Shown piece after piece: positions 33,090-43,087 of a stretch of DNA of 64,000 bases (position 1 is the first letter of the stretch; each line of letters begins with the position of its first letter). The notes beneath the pieces were generated by a model, which was not told where the DNA came from, searched no databases, and saw only the letters and a list, made by a program, of their open reading frames with translations. The DNA is from JBBRVW01 sp038246545 (GTDB lineage: Bacteria > Actinomycetota > Actinomycetes > JACCUZ01): NCBI GenBank assembly GCA_038246545.1, contig JBBRVW010000003.1, positions 1 through 64,000 of the forward strand. The letters are read 5' to 3'. A program made the translations under genes and the position numbers.

Positions 33090-33105
33090 GATCCGCGGAT
33101 GTCAA
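33077..33105 (-). promoter_or_regulatory. sigma-A-type promoter of the HTH-Clp N-domain operon
   Basis: On the minus strand TTGACA (33105-33100) and TACGTT (33082-33077) are separated by exactly 17 nt. Each hexamer overlaps one of the two GTCAAC-N4-GTTGAC palindromes. Confidence 0.7.
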
Positions 33106-33116
33106 CCCCGGTTGAC
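33101..33116. promoter_or_regulatory. distal operator palindrome over the -35
   Basis: GTCAACCCCGGTTGAC has the same 6-N4-6 arms as the proximal site, 27 bp away centre to centre. It supplies most of the TTGACA -35 box on the minus strand. Confidence 0.75.
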
Positions 33117-33171
33117 GTGCGACGCGCGGCCGGGCGGCGCGTCGCTGCCGGACGGAGCCGGGCCGCGCCGG

Positions 33172-33177
33172 TACGTT
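33172..33177 (+). promoter_or_regulatory. ruvC -10 box (TACGTT)
   Basis: TACGTT is followed after 6 nt by the LexA-type box, which would lie across the transcription start. Confidence 0.45.
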
Positions 33178-33182
33178 CGTAC

Positions 33183-33198
33183 CCGAACAGGTGTTCGG
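33183..33198. promoter_or_regulatory. LexA (SOS) box upstream of ruvCAB
   Basis: CCGAACAGGTGTTCGG contains CGAAC-AGGT-GTTCG, a full match to the actinobacterial LexA consensus CGAACRNRYGTTCG. It is 36 nt before GTG of ruvC and just downstream of a -10 box, the expected position for repression. DNA-damage induction of ruvCAB is established in related bacteria. Confidence 0.85.
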
Positions 33199-33233
33199 AC
33201 GTCGGGCGCCGTCGGGCGAGAGGTGGTGGGTCG

Positions 33234-33764
33234 GTGCGGGTGCTCGGCGTCGACCCCGGCCTCACCCGCTGCGGCCTCGGCGTGGTCGAGGGAGCGGCCG
33301 GCCGGCCGCTCACCCTGGTGGCCGTCGGCGTCGTGCGGACCCCGCCCACCGACGACATCGGGGCCAGGCTGCTCGCCATCGAGCGCGAGGTCGAGGTCTG
33401 GATCCGTGAGCACCAGCCGGACGCCGTCGCGGTCGAGCGGGTGTTCAGCCAGCACAACGTACGCACCGTCATGGGCACCGCCCAAGCCAGCGCGGTCGCC
33501 ATCGTGGCGGCGGCCCGGGCCGGCGTCCCGGTGGCGCTGCACACGCCCAGCGAGATGAAGGCCGCGGTCACCGGCAGCGGCCGGGCCGACAAGGCCCAGG
33601 TGGGAGCGATGGTGACGAGGATCCTGCGACTGACCGAGGCGCCGAAGCCGGCTGATGCCGCGGACGCGCTCGGCCTGGCGATCTGCCACGTCTGGCGGGG
33701 CGCCGCCCAGGCCCGCATCGCCGGTGCCCTCGCCGGCCTGTCGGTCCCGGGGGGTCGGCCGTGA
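33234..33764 (+). CDS. ruvC: crossover junction endodeoxyribonuclease RuvC
   Basis: RuvC cuts Holliday junctions moved by RuvAB. The 176-residue protein begins VRVLGVDPGLTRCGLGVVEG with the first catalytic Asp (D7). It then shows AVAVERVFSQHNVRTVMGTA with the catalytic Glu, and ends with KPADAADALGLAICH, carrying the last acidic residues. GTG 33234 follows GAGAGGTGG. The gene opens the overlapping ruvC-ruvA-ruvB operon under a LexA-type box. Confidence 0.95.
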   Translation: MRVLGVDPGLTRCGLGVVEGAAGRPLTLVAVGVVRTPPTDDIGARLLAIEREVEVWIREHQPDAVAVERVFSQHNVRTVMGTAQASAVAIVAAARAGVPVALHTPSEMKAAVTGSGRADKAQVGAMVTRILRLTEAPKPADAADALGLAICHVWRGAAQARIAGALAGLSVPGGRP

Positions 33765-34384
33765 TCGCGTTCGTGGCCGGCCGGGTAGCCGCCCTGGCAC
33801 CCGACGGCGCCGTCGTCGAGGTCGGCGGGATCGGCCTCTCGCTGCAGTGCACCCCCGCGACGCTGGCCGCTCTGCGCATCGGCGAGGCCGCCCACCTCCC
33901 GGCCAGCCTGGTCGTCCGCGAGGACTCGCTGACCCTCTACGGCTTCGCCGACGAGGACGAGCGCGTCGTCTTCGAGCTGCTCCAGACCGCCAGCGGGGTG
34001 GGCCCGCGGCTGGCCCAGGCGATGCTCGCGGTCCACGGGCCCGACGAGCTCCGCCGGGCCGTCGCCACCGAGGACCTCGCCGCCCTCACCCAGGTGCCGG
34101 GCGTCGGCCGCAAGGGGGCCCAGCGGATCGTGCTGGAGCTGAAGGACCGGCTCGGTGCCGTGCGGGGCACCGCCGCCCCGCACCGGCTGCCGGCCACCGG
34201 CCGGGCCGCGCCGTGGCGCGACCAGCTGCACGGCGCCCTGCTCGGCCTCGGCTGGTCCGGCCGGGAGGCCGACGAGGGCGTCGCCGCCGCGTCGCCGTAC
34301 GCCGCCCAGTCCGCTGCCGAGGGCGACCCACCTGACGTCGCCGCCCTGCTCAAGGTCGCACTGCGCTCGCTGAGCAAGGCATGA
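33761..34384 (+). CDS. ruvA: Holliday junction branch migration protein RuvA
   Basis: RuvA binds four-way junctions and recruits the RuvB motor. The 207-residue protein has the N-terminal OB fold (MIAFVAGRVAALAPDGAVVE, YGFADEDERVVFELLQTASG) and tandem helix-hairpin-helix motifs (TASGVGPRLAQAML and LTQVPGVGRKGAQRIVLELK). The C-terminal RuvB-contacting three-helix domain ends LLKVALRSLSKA. GTG 33761 overlaps the ruvC stop; its own stop overlaps ruvB (ATGA). Confidence 0.95.
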   Translation: MIAFVAGRVAALAPDGAVVEVGGIGLSLQCTPATLAALRIGEAAHLPASLVVREDSLTLYGFADEDERVVFELLQTASGVGPRLAQAMLAVHGPDELRRAVATEDLAALTQVPGVGRKGAQRIVLELKDRLGAVRGTAAPHRLPATGRAAPWRDQLHGALLGLGWSGREADEGVAAASPYAAQSAAEGDPPDVAALLKVALRSLSKA

Positions 34385-35445
34385 CCGGCTCCGACCGCCT
34401 GGTCGACCCCGACGTCGAGGTCGAGGGCGTCGAGGACGAGCGCCAGGTCGAGGCGGCTCTGCGGCCGCGCTCGCTGGGCGAGTTCATCGGCCAGGCCCGG
34501 GTCCGCGAGCAGCTCGGCCTGGTGCTGGAGGCCGCGCGCGGCCGAGGCCGGGTGCCCGACCACGTCCTCCTGTCCGGCCCGCCCGGCCTCGGCAAGACGA
34601 CACTGGCGATGATCGTGGCCACCGAGCTCGAGCAGCCCATGCGCATCACGAGCGGGCCGGCCATCCAGCACGCGGGCGACATCGCGGCGATCCTCTCCAG
34701 CCTGACCGAGGGCGAGGTGCTGTTCCTCGACGAGATCCACCGGATGTCCCGGCCGGCCGAGGAGATGCTCTACCTCGCGATGGAGGACTTCCGCGTCGAC
34801 GTCGTCGTCGGCAAGGGTCCAGGGGCCACCGCCATCCCTCTCGAGATCCCGCCGTTCACCCTGGTCGGGGCCACCACCCGGGCCGGCCTGCTGCCGGGTC
34901 CGCTGCGGGACCGCTTCGGCTTCACCGCGCACATGGACTTCTACGAGGCGGCCGATCTCGAGCGGGTGCTGGTCCGCTCGGCCGGCCTGCTCGGTGTCCG
35001 GCTGGACCCGGCAGCCGGTGTCGAGGTCGCCGGCCGCTCCCGAGGCACGCCGCGCATCGCCAACCGCCTGCTCCGACGGGTCCGCGACTTCGCCCAGGTC
35101 CGCGCCGACGGGGTCGTGACCCGCGATGTCGCCCGCGAGGCGTTGCTGGTCTACGAGGTCGACGAGCTCGGCCTCGACCGGCTCGACCGCGCGGTGCTCA
35201 AGGCGCTGGTCGGGAGCTTCGGCGGCGGTCCGGTGGGCGTGTCGACGCTCGCCGTCGCCGTGGGGGAGGAGCGCGAGACGGTCGAGGAGGTCGCCGAGCC
35301 GTTCCTCGTCCGCGCCGGCCTGCTCGCCCGGACGCCACGCGGACGCGTCGCCACGCCGGCCGCCTGGCGACACCTGGGACTCACCCCGCCCCGCCGGGAC
35401 GCCGCACCTGTGCTGTTCGACGAGCCCGACGACGACACGCCGTAG
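34381..35445 (+). CDS. ruvB: Holliday junction branch migration helicase RuvB
   Basis: RuvB is the hexameric AAA+ motor of branch migration. In the 354-residue protein Walker A is GPPGLGKTTLAMIVA, Walker B is LFLDEIHRM, sensor 1 is GATTRAGLLPGPLRDRFG (which also carries the arginine finger) and sensor 2 lies in RGTPRIANRLLRRVRD. The C-terminal winged helix begins near VLKALVGSFGGGPVGVST. It ends the ruvCAB operon. Confidence 0.97.
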   Translation: MTGSDRLVDPDVEVEGVEDERQVEAALRPRSLGEFIGQARVREQLGLVLEAARGRGRVPDHVLLSGPPGLGKTTLAMIVATELEQPMRITSGPAIQHAGDIAAILSSLTEGEVLFLDEIHRMSRPAEEMLYLAMEDFRVDVVVGKGPGATAIPLEIPPFTLVGATTRAGLLPGPLRDRFGFTAHMDFYEAADLERVLVRSAGLLGVRLDPAAGVEVAGRSRGTPRIANRLLRRVRDFAQVRADGVVTRDVAREALLVYEVDELGLDRLDRAVLKALVGSFGGGPVGVSTLAVAVGEERETVEEVAEPFLVRAGLLARTPRGRVATPAAWRHLGLTPPRRDAAPVLFDEPDDDTP

Positions 35446-35520
35446 CCGATCCCGGCGCGCTGGTGCCCTCTCGTGACCTCGCCGTGATCCGGATGACCGG
35501 GTTCGCGCAGCCGCGGCAGG

Positions 35521-35526
35521 TAGACT
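35521..35526 (+). promoter_or_regulatory. -10 box (TAGACT) of the yajC-secD-secF operon
   Basis: TAGACT lies about 92 nt before the yajC start and 76 bp past ruvB, in the only gap between the two operons. Confidence 0.4.
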
Positions 35527-35618
35527 CCCCGCCGGTCTGCCGCCCGGGCACCCGATCCGCTCCGGGCTCGTTCTTCCTCGGACCGCACCCTGACATCTCT
35601 CGGAAGGAACCTCGCCCT

Positions 35619-35966
35619 GTGGACGTCGTCCTGCCCTTCGCGCTCATCCTGGTGGCGTTCTACTTCCTCATCCTCCGGCCACAGCGCGCTCGTGCCCGCC
35701 AGGCCGGCCAGCTCCAGGCACGCCTGGAGCCCGGCGTCGAGATCATGACGACCTCGGGCATCTACGGCCGGGTCACCGAGATCCGTGAGGACTCCCTGTT
35801 GCTCGAGGTGGCGCCCGGCACGATCATCCGTGTCGCCAAGGCGGCACTCGGCAAGGTCCTCGTCGACGACAGCGGCGACCCGGCTGACGGGACTCTCGCC
35901 CCCGACGTCGACCTCACCGAGGACGCTGACGTCGAGACGGGCCGACGGGGCAGCGCCGGCGAGTAG
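35619..35966 (+). CDS. yajC: preprotein translocase subunit YajC
   Basis: The 115-residue protein starts VDVVLPFALILVAFYFLILR, a single N-terminal membrane helix followed by PQRARARQAGQLQARLEPGV and GDEV-like IMTTSGIYGRVTEI, as in YajC. The C-terminal tail is acidic. YajC joins SecDF-SecYEG to aid export. GTG 35619 follows GGAAGGA, and the open frame upstream lacks family similarity. secD follows after 78 bp. Confidence 0.9.
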   Translation: MDVVLPFALILVAFYFLILRPQRARARQAGQLQARLEPGVEIMTTSGIYGRVTEIREDSLLLEVAPGTIIRVAKAALGKVLVDDSGDPADGTLAPDVDLTEDADVETGRRGSAGE

Positions 35967-36044
35967 CCGGACCGCCGTCGGCCGGCGGCGCCGCACCCGA
36001 CCACAGCACCTCGCACGAGCCCGACACAGAGAAGAGATCCTCAC

Positions 36045-37850
36045 GTGGCTACACCGACCGCGTCGCGGCCCGGACGCACCATCGTGGTGCTCGCGGTGAT
36101 CACCGCCGCGCTCTACGGCCTCATCTGGGTGGCAGCCCCGGACTCCGTCGGCAAGGAGCACCTGTCCCTGTCGGGCAAGTACTCGCCGCGGCTCGGCCTC
36201 GACCTCGAGGGCGGCACCAGCGTCATCCTCACGCCCCGGGCGGAGAAGGGCGCCAAGATCACCAAGGATGCGCTCAACCAGGCAGTCTCCATCATCCGCG
36301 CCCGGGTCGACAGCTTCGGCGTCGCCGAGTCGGAGGTCACGACCGCCAGCAACAACATCGTCATCTCGATCCCGGGCAAGCAGGACAAGAACATCCTCGC
36401 CACCGTCCAGCAGACCGCGCAGCTCCGGTTCCGGCCGGTCCTCCTCGCCGGTGCCGGCGTGGCGACCCCGCAGCCGACGGCGACAGCGGCGCCCAGCGCG
36501 ACCGGCTCGGCGTCACCGTCGCCGTCGTCCTCCGGGACCTCGAGCCCGAGCCCGTCGCCGTCCACGAGCAGCAACAACGCCGTCGTCCCGAAGGCACTGC
36601 GCCAGGCAGCCAGCAGCAGCGCCACCCCGACGCCGAGCCCTACCGCGACGCCTCTTGCCGACGCCACGCCGTCGCCCACGGCGTCCGGCGCCGCGGGCGA
36701 TCAGGCCCGGCTCCAGCAGGAGTTCGCCGCGCTGGACTGCTCCGACCCGTCGGCTGTGCGGCAGAACCTGCGCAAGGTCGGCGGTGACAAGCCGAACCAG
36801 CCCCTGATCACCTGCCTCGAGGACGGCACCGAGAAGTACCTCCTCGGCCCGGCAGAGGTGCTCGGCACCGACGTGAAGTCCGCATCGGCCGGCCTCGAGA
36901 ACAACAACCAGGGCATCGCCACGGGTGGCTGGGAGGTCATCCTCGACTTCACCGGCGACGGCAGGAAGAAGTTCGCCGACACCACCCGCCGTCTCTCGGC
37001 ACTGACCGACCCGCAGAACCGCTTCGGCATCGTCCTCGACGGCCTGGTCGTCTCGGCACCCGGGCTCAACAACGGCCCGATCCTCGGCGGCAACGCTCAG
37101 ATCACGGGAAACTTCACCCAGTCCGAGGCGACCAGCCTGGCCAACGTCCTCAAGTACGGCGCGCTCCCGCTGACCTTCGATGCCGGAGAGGTCCAGGAGG
37201 TCTCCGCCACCCTCGGTGGCGACCAGCTGACCGCCGGCCTGCTGGCCGGGATCATCGGGCTGGTCCTGGTAGTCCTCTACTCGCTGCTCTACTACCGCGG
37301 CCTCGGGCTGGTGACCGTGGCCAGCCTGCTGGTCTCGGCGATCCTCACCTACGGCTTCGTGGTCCTGCTCGGGTGGCAGATCGGCTTCCGGTTGTCCCTG
37401 GCAGGCATCGCCGGCCTCATCGTGGCCATCGGCATCACCGCCGACTCGTTCATCGTCTACTTCGAACGACTGCGTGACGAGGTCCGTGAGGGCAAGTCGC
37501 TGCGCGTCGCGGTCGAGGCCGGCTGGGTGCGTGCCCGTCGCACGATCCTGGCCGCCGACTTCGTCTCCTTCCTGGCTGCGGTGGTGCTCTACGTGCTGTC
37601 GGTCGGCAGTGTGCGCGGCTTCGCGTTCACCCTCGGCCTGACGACGCTGATCGACATCGTGATCGTGTTCACATTCACCAAGCCCCTGGTCACGATCCTG
37701 GCGCGAACGACCTTCTTCGGCCAGGGCCACAAGATGTCCGGCCTCGATCCCGAGCGGCTGGGCGCCACCAAGCGGACCCTGCTCACGCCGACGCCCAGCA
37801 GCCGTCGCCGTACGGCGACCGGTACCGCCACCCGCACGAAGGAGGCCTGA
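36045..37850 (+). CDS. secD: protein translocase subunit SecD
   Basis: SecD uses the proton gradient to pull exported proteins across the membrane. The 601-residue protein has one N-terminal helix (IVVLAVITAALYGLIWVA), a large outer domain beginning with GLDLEGGTSVIL, and five C-terminal helices including LAGIAGLIVAIGITADSFIV. The outer domain is interrupted at residues ~145-225 by Ala/Ser/Thr/Pro low-complexity sequence (for example SASPSPSSSGTSSPSPSPS), a known actinobacterial feature. The stop and the secF start share one base (TGATG). Confidence 0.95.
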   Translation: MATPTASRPGRTIVVLAVITAALYGLIWVAAPDSVGKEHLSLSGKYSPRLGLDLEGGTSVILTPRAEKGAKITKDALNQAVSIIRARVDSFGVAESEVTTASNNIVISIPGKQDKNILATVQQTAQLRFRPVLLAGAGVATPQPTATAAPSATGSASPSPSSSGTSSPSPSPSTSSNNAVVPKALRQAASSSATPTPSPTATPLADATPSPTASGAAGDQARLQQEFAALDCSDPSAVRQNLRKVGGDKPNQPLITCLEDGTEKYLLGPAEVLGTDVKSASAGLENNNQGIATGGWEVILDFTGDGRKKFADTTRRLSALTDPQNRFGIVLDGLVVSAPGLNNGPILGGNAQITGNFTQSEATSLANVLKYGALPLTFDAGEVQEVSATLGGDQLTAGLLAGIIGLVLVVLYSLLYYRGLGLVTVASLLVSAILTYGFVVLLGWQIGFRLSLAGIAGLIVAIGITADSFIVYFERLRDEVREGKSLRVAVEAGWVRARRTILAADFVSFLAAVVLYVLSVGSVRGFAFTLGLTTLIDIVIVFTFTKPLVTILARTTFFGQGHKMSGLDPERLGATKRTLLTPTPSSRRRTATGTATRTKEA

Positions 37851-39031
37851 TGAGCCGCCTCGGCCACATCGGCGCCCAGCTCTACCGCGGTGAGGTCTCC
37901 TACGACTTCATCAGCCGCCGCAAGCTCTGGTACACCATCTCGGCCGTGCTGCTGCTGATCTCGCTCGGCTCCCTGGGCTTCCGCCATCTCACCCTGGGCA
38001 TCGAGTTCCGGGGCGGTGCCGAGTTCCGCGTGAAGTCGCCGACCGTCAGCGAGTCGACCGTGCGGTCGACGGTGCAGGACGTCATCGGCGGCGGCAACGA
38101 GGTCATCGTCCAGACCGTCGGCCCGGACACCGTCCGCGCGCAGACTGAGACGCTGCCCAGCGAGGACATCGCCAAGGTCCAGGACGCCCTCGCGGCCAAG
38201 TTCAAGGTGTCGGCCGACTCCGTGAGCACCCAGTTCATCGGGCCCAGCTGGGGCAAGGACATCTCGAGCAAGGCACTGCGAGCCCTGATCTTCTTCCTCG
38301 TCGGAGTCGTGATCTTCCTGTCGATCTACTTCGAGTGGAAGATGGCGCTCGCGGCGATGATCGCGCTCCTCCACGACCTCGTGATCACGGCCGGCCTCTA
38401 CTCCCTGGTCGGCTTCGAGGTGACGCCGGCGACGGTCATCGGTTTCCTCACGATCCTCGGCTACTCGCTGTACGACACCGTCGTCGTGTTCGACAAGGTG
38501 CGCGAGAACACCGCCGGGCTCGCCGGTGGCAGCCGGATGACCTACAGCGGTGCCGCGAACCTCGCCGTCAACCAGACGCTGGTCCGCTCCATCAACACCT
38601 CGATCATCGCGCTGCTGCCGATCGCGGCGATCCTGTTCGCCGGCATCGTCCTGCTCGGTGCCGGGCCGCTGAAGGACCTCGCGCTCGCGCTGTTCATCGG
38701 CGTCGCCGTCGGTGCCTACTCGTCGATCTTCATCGCCACCCCGGCGCTGGCCGGCTTCAAGGAGCGAGAGCCGGCCATGCAGGCGCTCGCGAAGCGGGTC
38801 GCAGCGCGTCGCGGCGGCTCGGCAGACAGCCCGACCGCCCGCCGTCGCGAGCCGGCGTCGCAGCCCCTCGAGGGCGACGCGTCCGAGGCCGAGCCGGGTC
38901 GTGAGGCGGTCGCCGCGGCTACGACGGCGGCGCGGCGCCCGACCGCTGACCGGCGGCCGGGGACCGGCAGCCAGCGGAGCCAGCCGCGCAAGGGCTCGGG
39001 CGGACGGAACAAGTCGAGAAAGCGTCGGTAG
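37850..39031 (+). CDS. secF: protein translocase subunit SecF
   Basis: SecF pairs with SecD in the translocation motor. The 393-residue protein has an N-terminal helix near KLWYTISAVLLLISLGSLGF, periplasmic GIEFRGGAEFRVKSPTVS, and the five-helix block with LIFFLVGVVIFLSIYFEWK, LTILGYSLYDTVVVFDKVRE and SINTSIIALLPIAAILFAG. A long basic, disordered C-terminal tail (~residues 310-393, rich in Arg, Ser and Pro) extends beyond the usual end. apt begins 5 bp later. Confidence 0.95.
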   Translation: MSRLGHIGAQLYRGEVSYDFISRRKLWYTISAVLLLISLGSLGFRHLTLGIEFRGGAEFRVKSPTVSESTVRSTVQDVIGGGNEVIVQTVGPDTVRAQTETLPSEDIAKVQDALAAKFKVSADSVSTQFIGPSWGKDISSKALRALIFFLVGVVIFLSIYFEWKMALAAMIALLHDLVITAGLYSLVGFEVTPATVIGFLTILGYSLYDTVVVFDKVRENTAGLAGGSRMTYSGAANLAVNQTLVRSINTSIIALLPIAAILFAGIVLLGAGPLKDLALALFIGVAVGAYSSIFIATPALAGFKEREPAMQALAKRVAARRGGSADSPTARRREPASQPLEGDASEAEPGREAVAAATTAARRPTADRRPGTGSQRSQPRKGSGGRNKSRKRR

Positions 39032-39036
39032 CGTCG

Positions 39037-39591
39037 ATGACCGGCACCGCGGACACCTCGGCCATCGCCTCCAGGCTGCTGTCGAAGATTCGCGACGTCC
39101 CGGACTTCCCGACGCCGGGCATCGTGTTCAAGGACATCACGCCGTTGCTGGCCGACCCGGTCGCCTTCGGCGCGGTCGTGGCGGAGCTCGCGGCGCCGTA
39201 CCGCGACGACCTGCCCGACAAGGTGGCCGGCATCGAGGCCCGCGGGTTCGTCTTCGGCGCGCCGGTGTCGCAGCTGCTCGGAGTCGGCTTCGTGCCCGTC
39301 CGCAAGAAGGGCAAGCTGCCCGGCGACGTCGTCGCGGCGTCCTACGACCTCGAGTACGGCTCGGCCACGATCGAGGTGACGGCTGACGCGTTCGCACCGG
39401 GCGAGCGGGTGCTGATCGTCGACGACGTGCTCGCCACCGGCGGCACGGCAGCCGCCACCGTGCGCCTGGTGCGCGACTGCGGCGCCGAGGTGATGGGCAT
39501 CGCGGTCCTCATGGAGCTGGGCTTCCTGCACGGCCGGGACGCCCTCGCGGCCGTTCACGCACCGGACCCGCACGTCCTCGCCGTCGTCTGA
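39037..39591 (+). CDS. apt: adenine phosphoribosyltransferase
   Basis: Apt salvages adenine to AMP with PRPP. The 184-residue protein shows IRDVPDFPTPGIVFKDITPL at the N-terminus, AGIEARGFVFGAPVSQLLG and the PRPP-binding VLIVDDVLATGGTAAATV. Location between secF and relA is the standard actinobacterial order. It lies 5 bp after secF and is probably in the same transcript; relA has its own -10 box downstream. Confidence 0.95.
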   Translation: MTGTADTSAIASRLLSKIRDVPDFPTPGIVFKDITPLLADPVAFGAVVAELAAPYRDDLPDKVAGIEARGFVFGAPVSQLLGVGFVPVRKKGKLPGDVVAASYDLEYGSATIEVTADAFAPGERVLIVDDVLATGGTAAATVRLVRDCGAEVMGIAVLMELGFLHGRDALAAVHAPDPHVLAVV

Positions 39592-39631
39592 CGCGCCGGG
39601 GCAGCCGACTGCGGTCGGGGTGAGCACGCCC

Positions 39632-39637
39632 TAGACT
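39632..39637 (+). promoter_or_regulatory. relA -10 box (TAGACT)
   Basis: TAGACT lies 33 nt before GTG 39670. The leader holds AGGAG-like purine runs (GGAGCAGGAGG) suitable for ribosome binding. Confidence 0.45.
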
Positions 39638-39669
39638 GGGATCTTCCGCGACAGGAGCAGGAGGGGCCG

Positions 39670-42107
<2,438 letters not shown>

Positions 42108-42108
<1 letters not shown>

Positions 42109-42125
42109 CGCCGACCGGTCGGCGC
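42108..42125. terminator. palindrome between convergent relA and gntR genes
   Basis: CGCCGACCGGTCGGCG at 42109-42124, extended by one pair, begins on the last base of the relA stop and fills most of the 24-bp gap to the convergent gene. It may act as a bidirectional terminator; no T-run follows, as is usual in this group. Confidence 0.5.
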
Positions 42126-42132
42126 CGGACGG

Positions 42133-42903
42133 TCAGCGCCCGACGACGGTGATCTCGAAGGCGTAGCCGTCGGCCCGGTAGACGTGCCGGCCCAGCTCCA
42201 CGGCGCGCCCGGTGTCGTCGTAGCTCGTCCGCTCCATGGTGACCAGGGGGGCGCCGCGGCGGACGCCCAGCTGCCGCGCCTGGGCGCTGTCGGCGGCGCT
42301 GGCCCCGATCCGCTGGTTGGCGATGCGCAGGTTGACGTTGTAACGGCGCAGGAGGTCGTAGAGACCGTGATCGGTGAGCAGCTCGGTCGTCATGGCGCCC
42401 AGGTCGACGGGCACCCAGTTGGCCAGCAGCGCGAGCGGCTCGCCGCGGGCGGAGCGCAGCCGCTCGATGGCGACCACGGGCGCGCCCTCGGGGATCCCGA
42501 GAGCCGACGCGACAGTCTCCTGTGCTGGCGCGGTCCCGCACGAGATCACCAGGGTGGACGGGTCCTGACCGGACTTGGCGAGGTCGTCGTAGAGCGAGGA
42601 CAGCTCGACGGGGCGCTGCACCTGGCTCTGCACCACCTGGGTGCCGACCCCGCGCTTGCGTACCAGCAGGCCCTGAGACACCAGCTCGCCGATGGCCCTG
42701 CGCATGGTCGGGCGCGACAGTCCGTAGCGCTCGGCCAGGTCGATCTCGTTGGCCAGCCGCTGTCCGGGCCGCAGGTCGCCGCGGTCGATCGCTGCCTCGA
42801 ACTGCCGGGCCACCTGGAAGTACAGGGGCACGGGGCTGGACCGGTCGAGCATCACGGGCACCGTCGCCACCTCGCTCCCACGCGCTGCGGCGGGCGTGGT
42901 CAT
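42133..42903 (-). CDS. GntR-family regulator (HutC/UTRA type), probable inositol regulator
   Basis: The 256-residue protein has an N-terminal winged helix (PLYFQVARQFEAAIDRGDLR, NEIDLAERYGLSRPTMRRAI, GLLVRKRGVGTQVV) and a C-terminal UTRA ligand domain (ALGIPEGAPVVAIERLRSAR, TMERTSYDDTGRAVELGRHV). UTRA domains bind small metabolites. It is divergent from iolG, and GT-N4-AC palindromes occur in both iol promoters, which supports control of the inositol genes; the ligand is not known. Confidence 0.85.
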   Translation of the reverse strand: MTTPAAARGSEVATVPVMLDRSSPVPLYFQVARQFEAAIDRGDLRPGQRLANEIDLAERYGLSRPTMRRAIGELVSQGLLVRKRGVGTQVVQSQVQRPVELSSLYDDLAKSGQDPSTLVISCGTAPAQETVASALGIPEGAPVVAIERLRSARGEPLALLANWVPVDLGAMTTELLTDHGLYDLLRRYNVNLRIANQRIGASAADSAQARQLGVRRGAPLVTMERTSYDDTGRAVELGRHVYRADGYAFEITVVGR

Positions 42904-42978
42904 GGCGGCTCACTCCTCGAGCACAGGTGCGGGACGGGTCTGCGGCCCGAGCGCCAGTATCGCGGGCGGGCCCTCTCC

Positions 42979-42990
42979 ATGTACAGACAT
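42979..42990. promoter_or_regulatory. candidate GntR operator upstream of iolG
   Basis: ATGTACAGACAT has ATGT/ACAT arms around four bases and includes GT-ACAG-AC, matching the GT-N4-AC frame known for HutC-type regulators. It lies in the divergent gntR-iolG gap, 13 bp upstream of the iolG -35. Confidence 0.5.
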
Positions 42991-43002
42991 CACATCTAAC
43001 GG

Positions 43003-43031
43003 TTGACAGCCCCACGTCGGCGCGGAACGAT
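43003..43031 (+). promoter_or_regulatory. iolG promoter
   Basis: TTGACA (43003-43008) and AACGAT (43026-43031) are separated by 17 nt. The leader then runs about 50 nt to ATG 43088. Confidence 0.55.
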
Positions 43032-43087
43032 TCTGACTGCCGCTCTCGACCGCCCCGCGGCTCCACGACGAGAGGCCGTTTCCCCTG

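Noticed and set aside
39604..39617. Terminator after apt (CCGAC-TGCG-GTCGG)
   Set aside because: A 5-bp stem is common by chance at this GC content and has no T-run.
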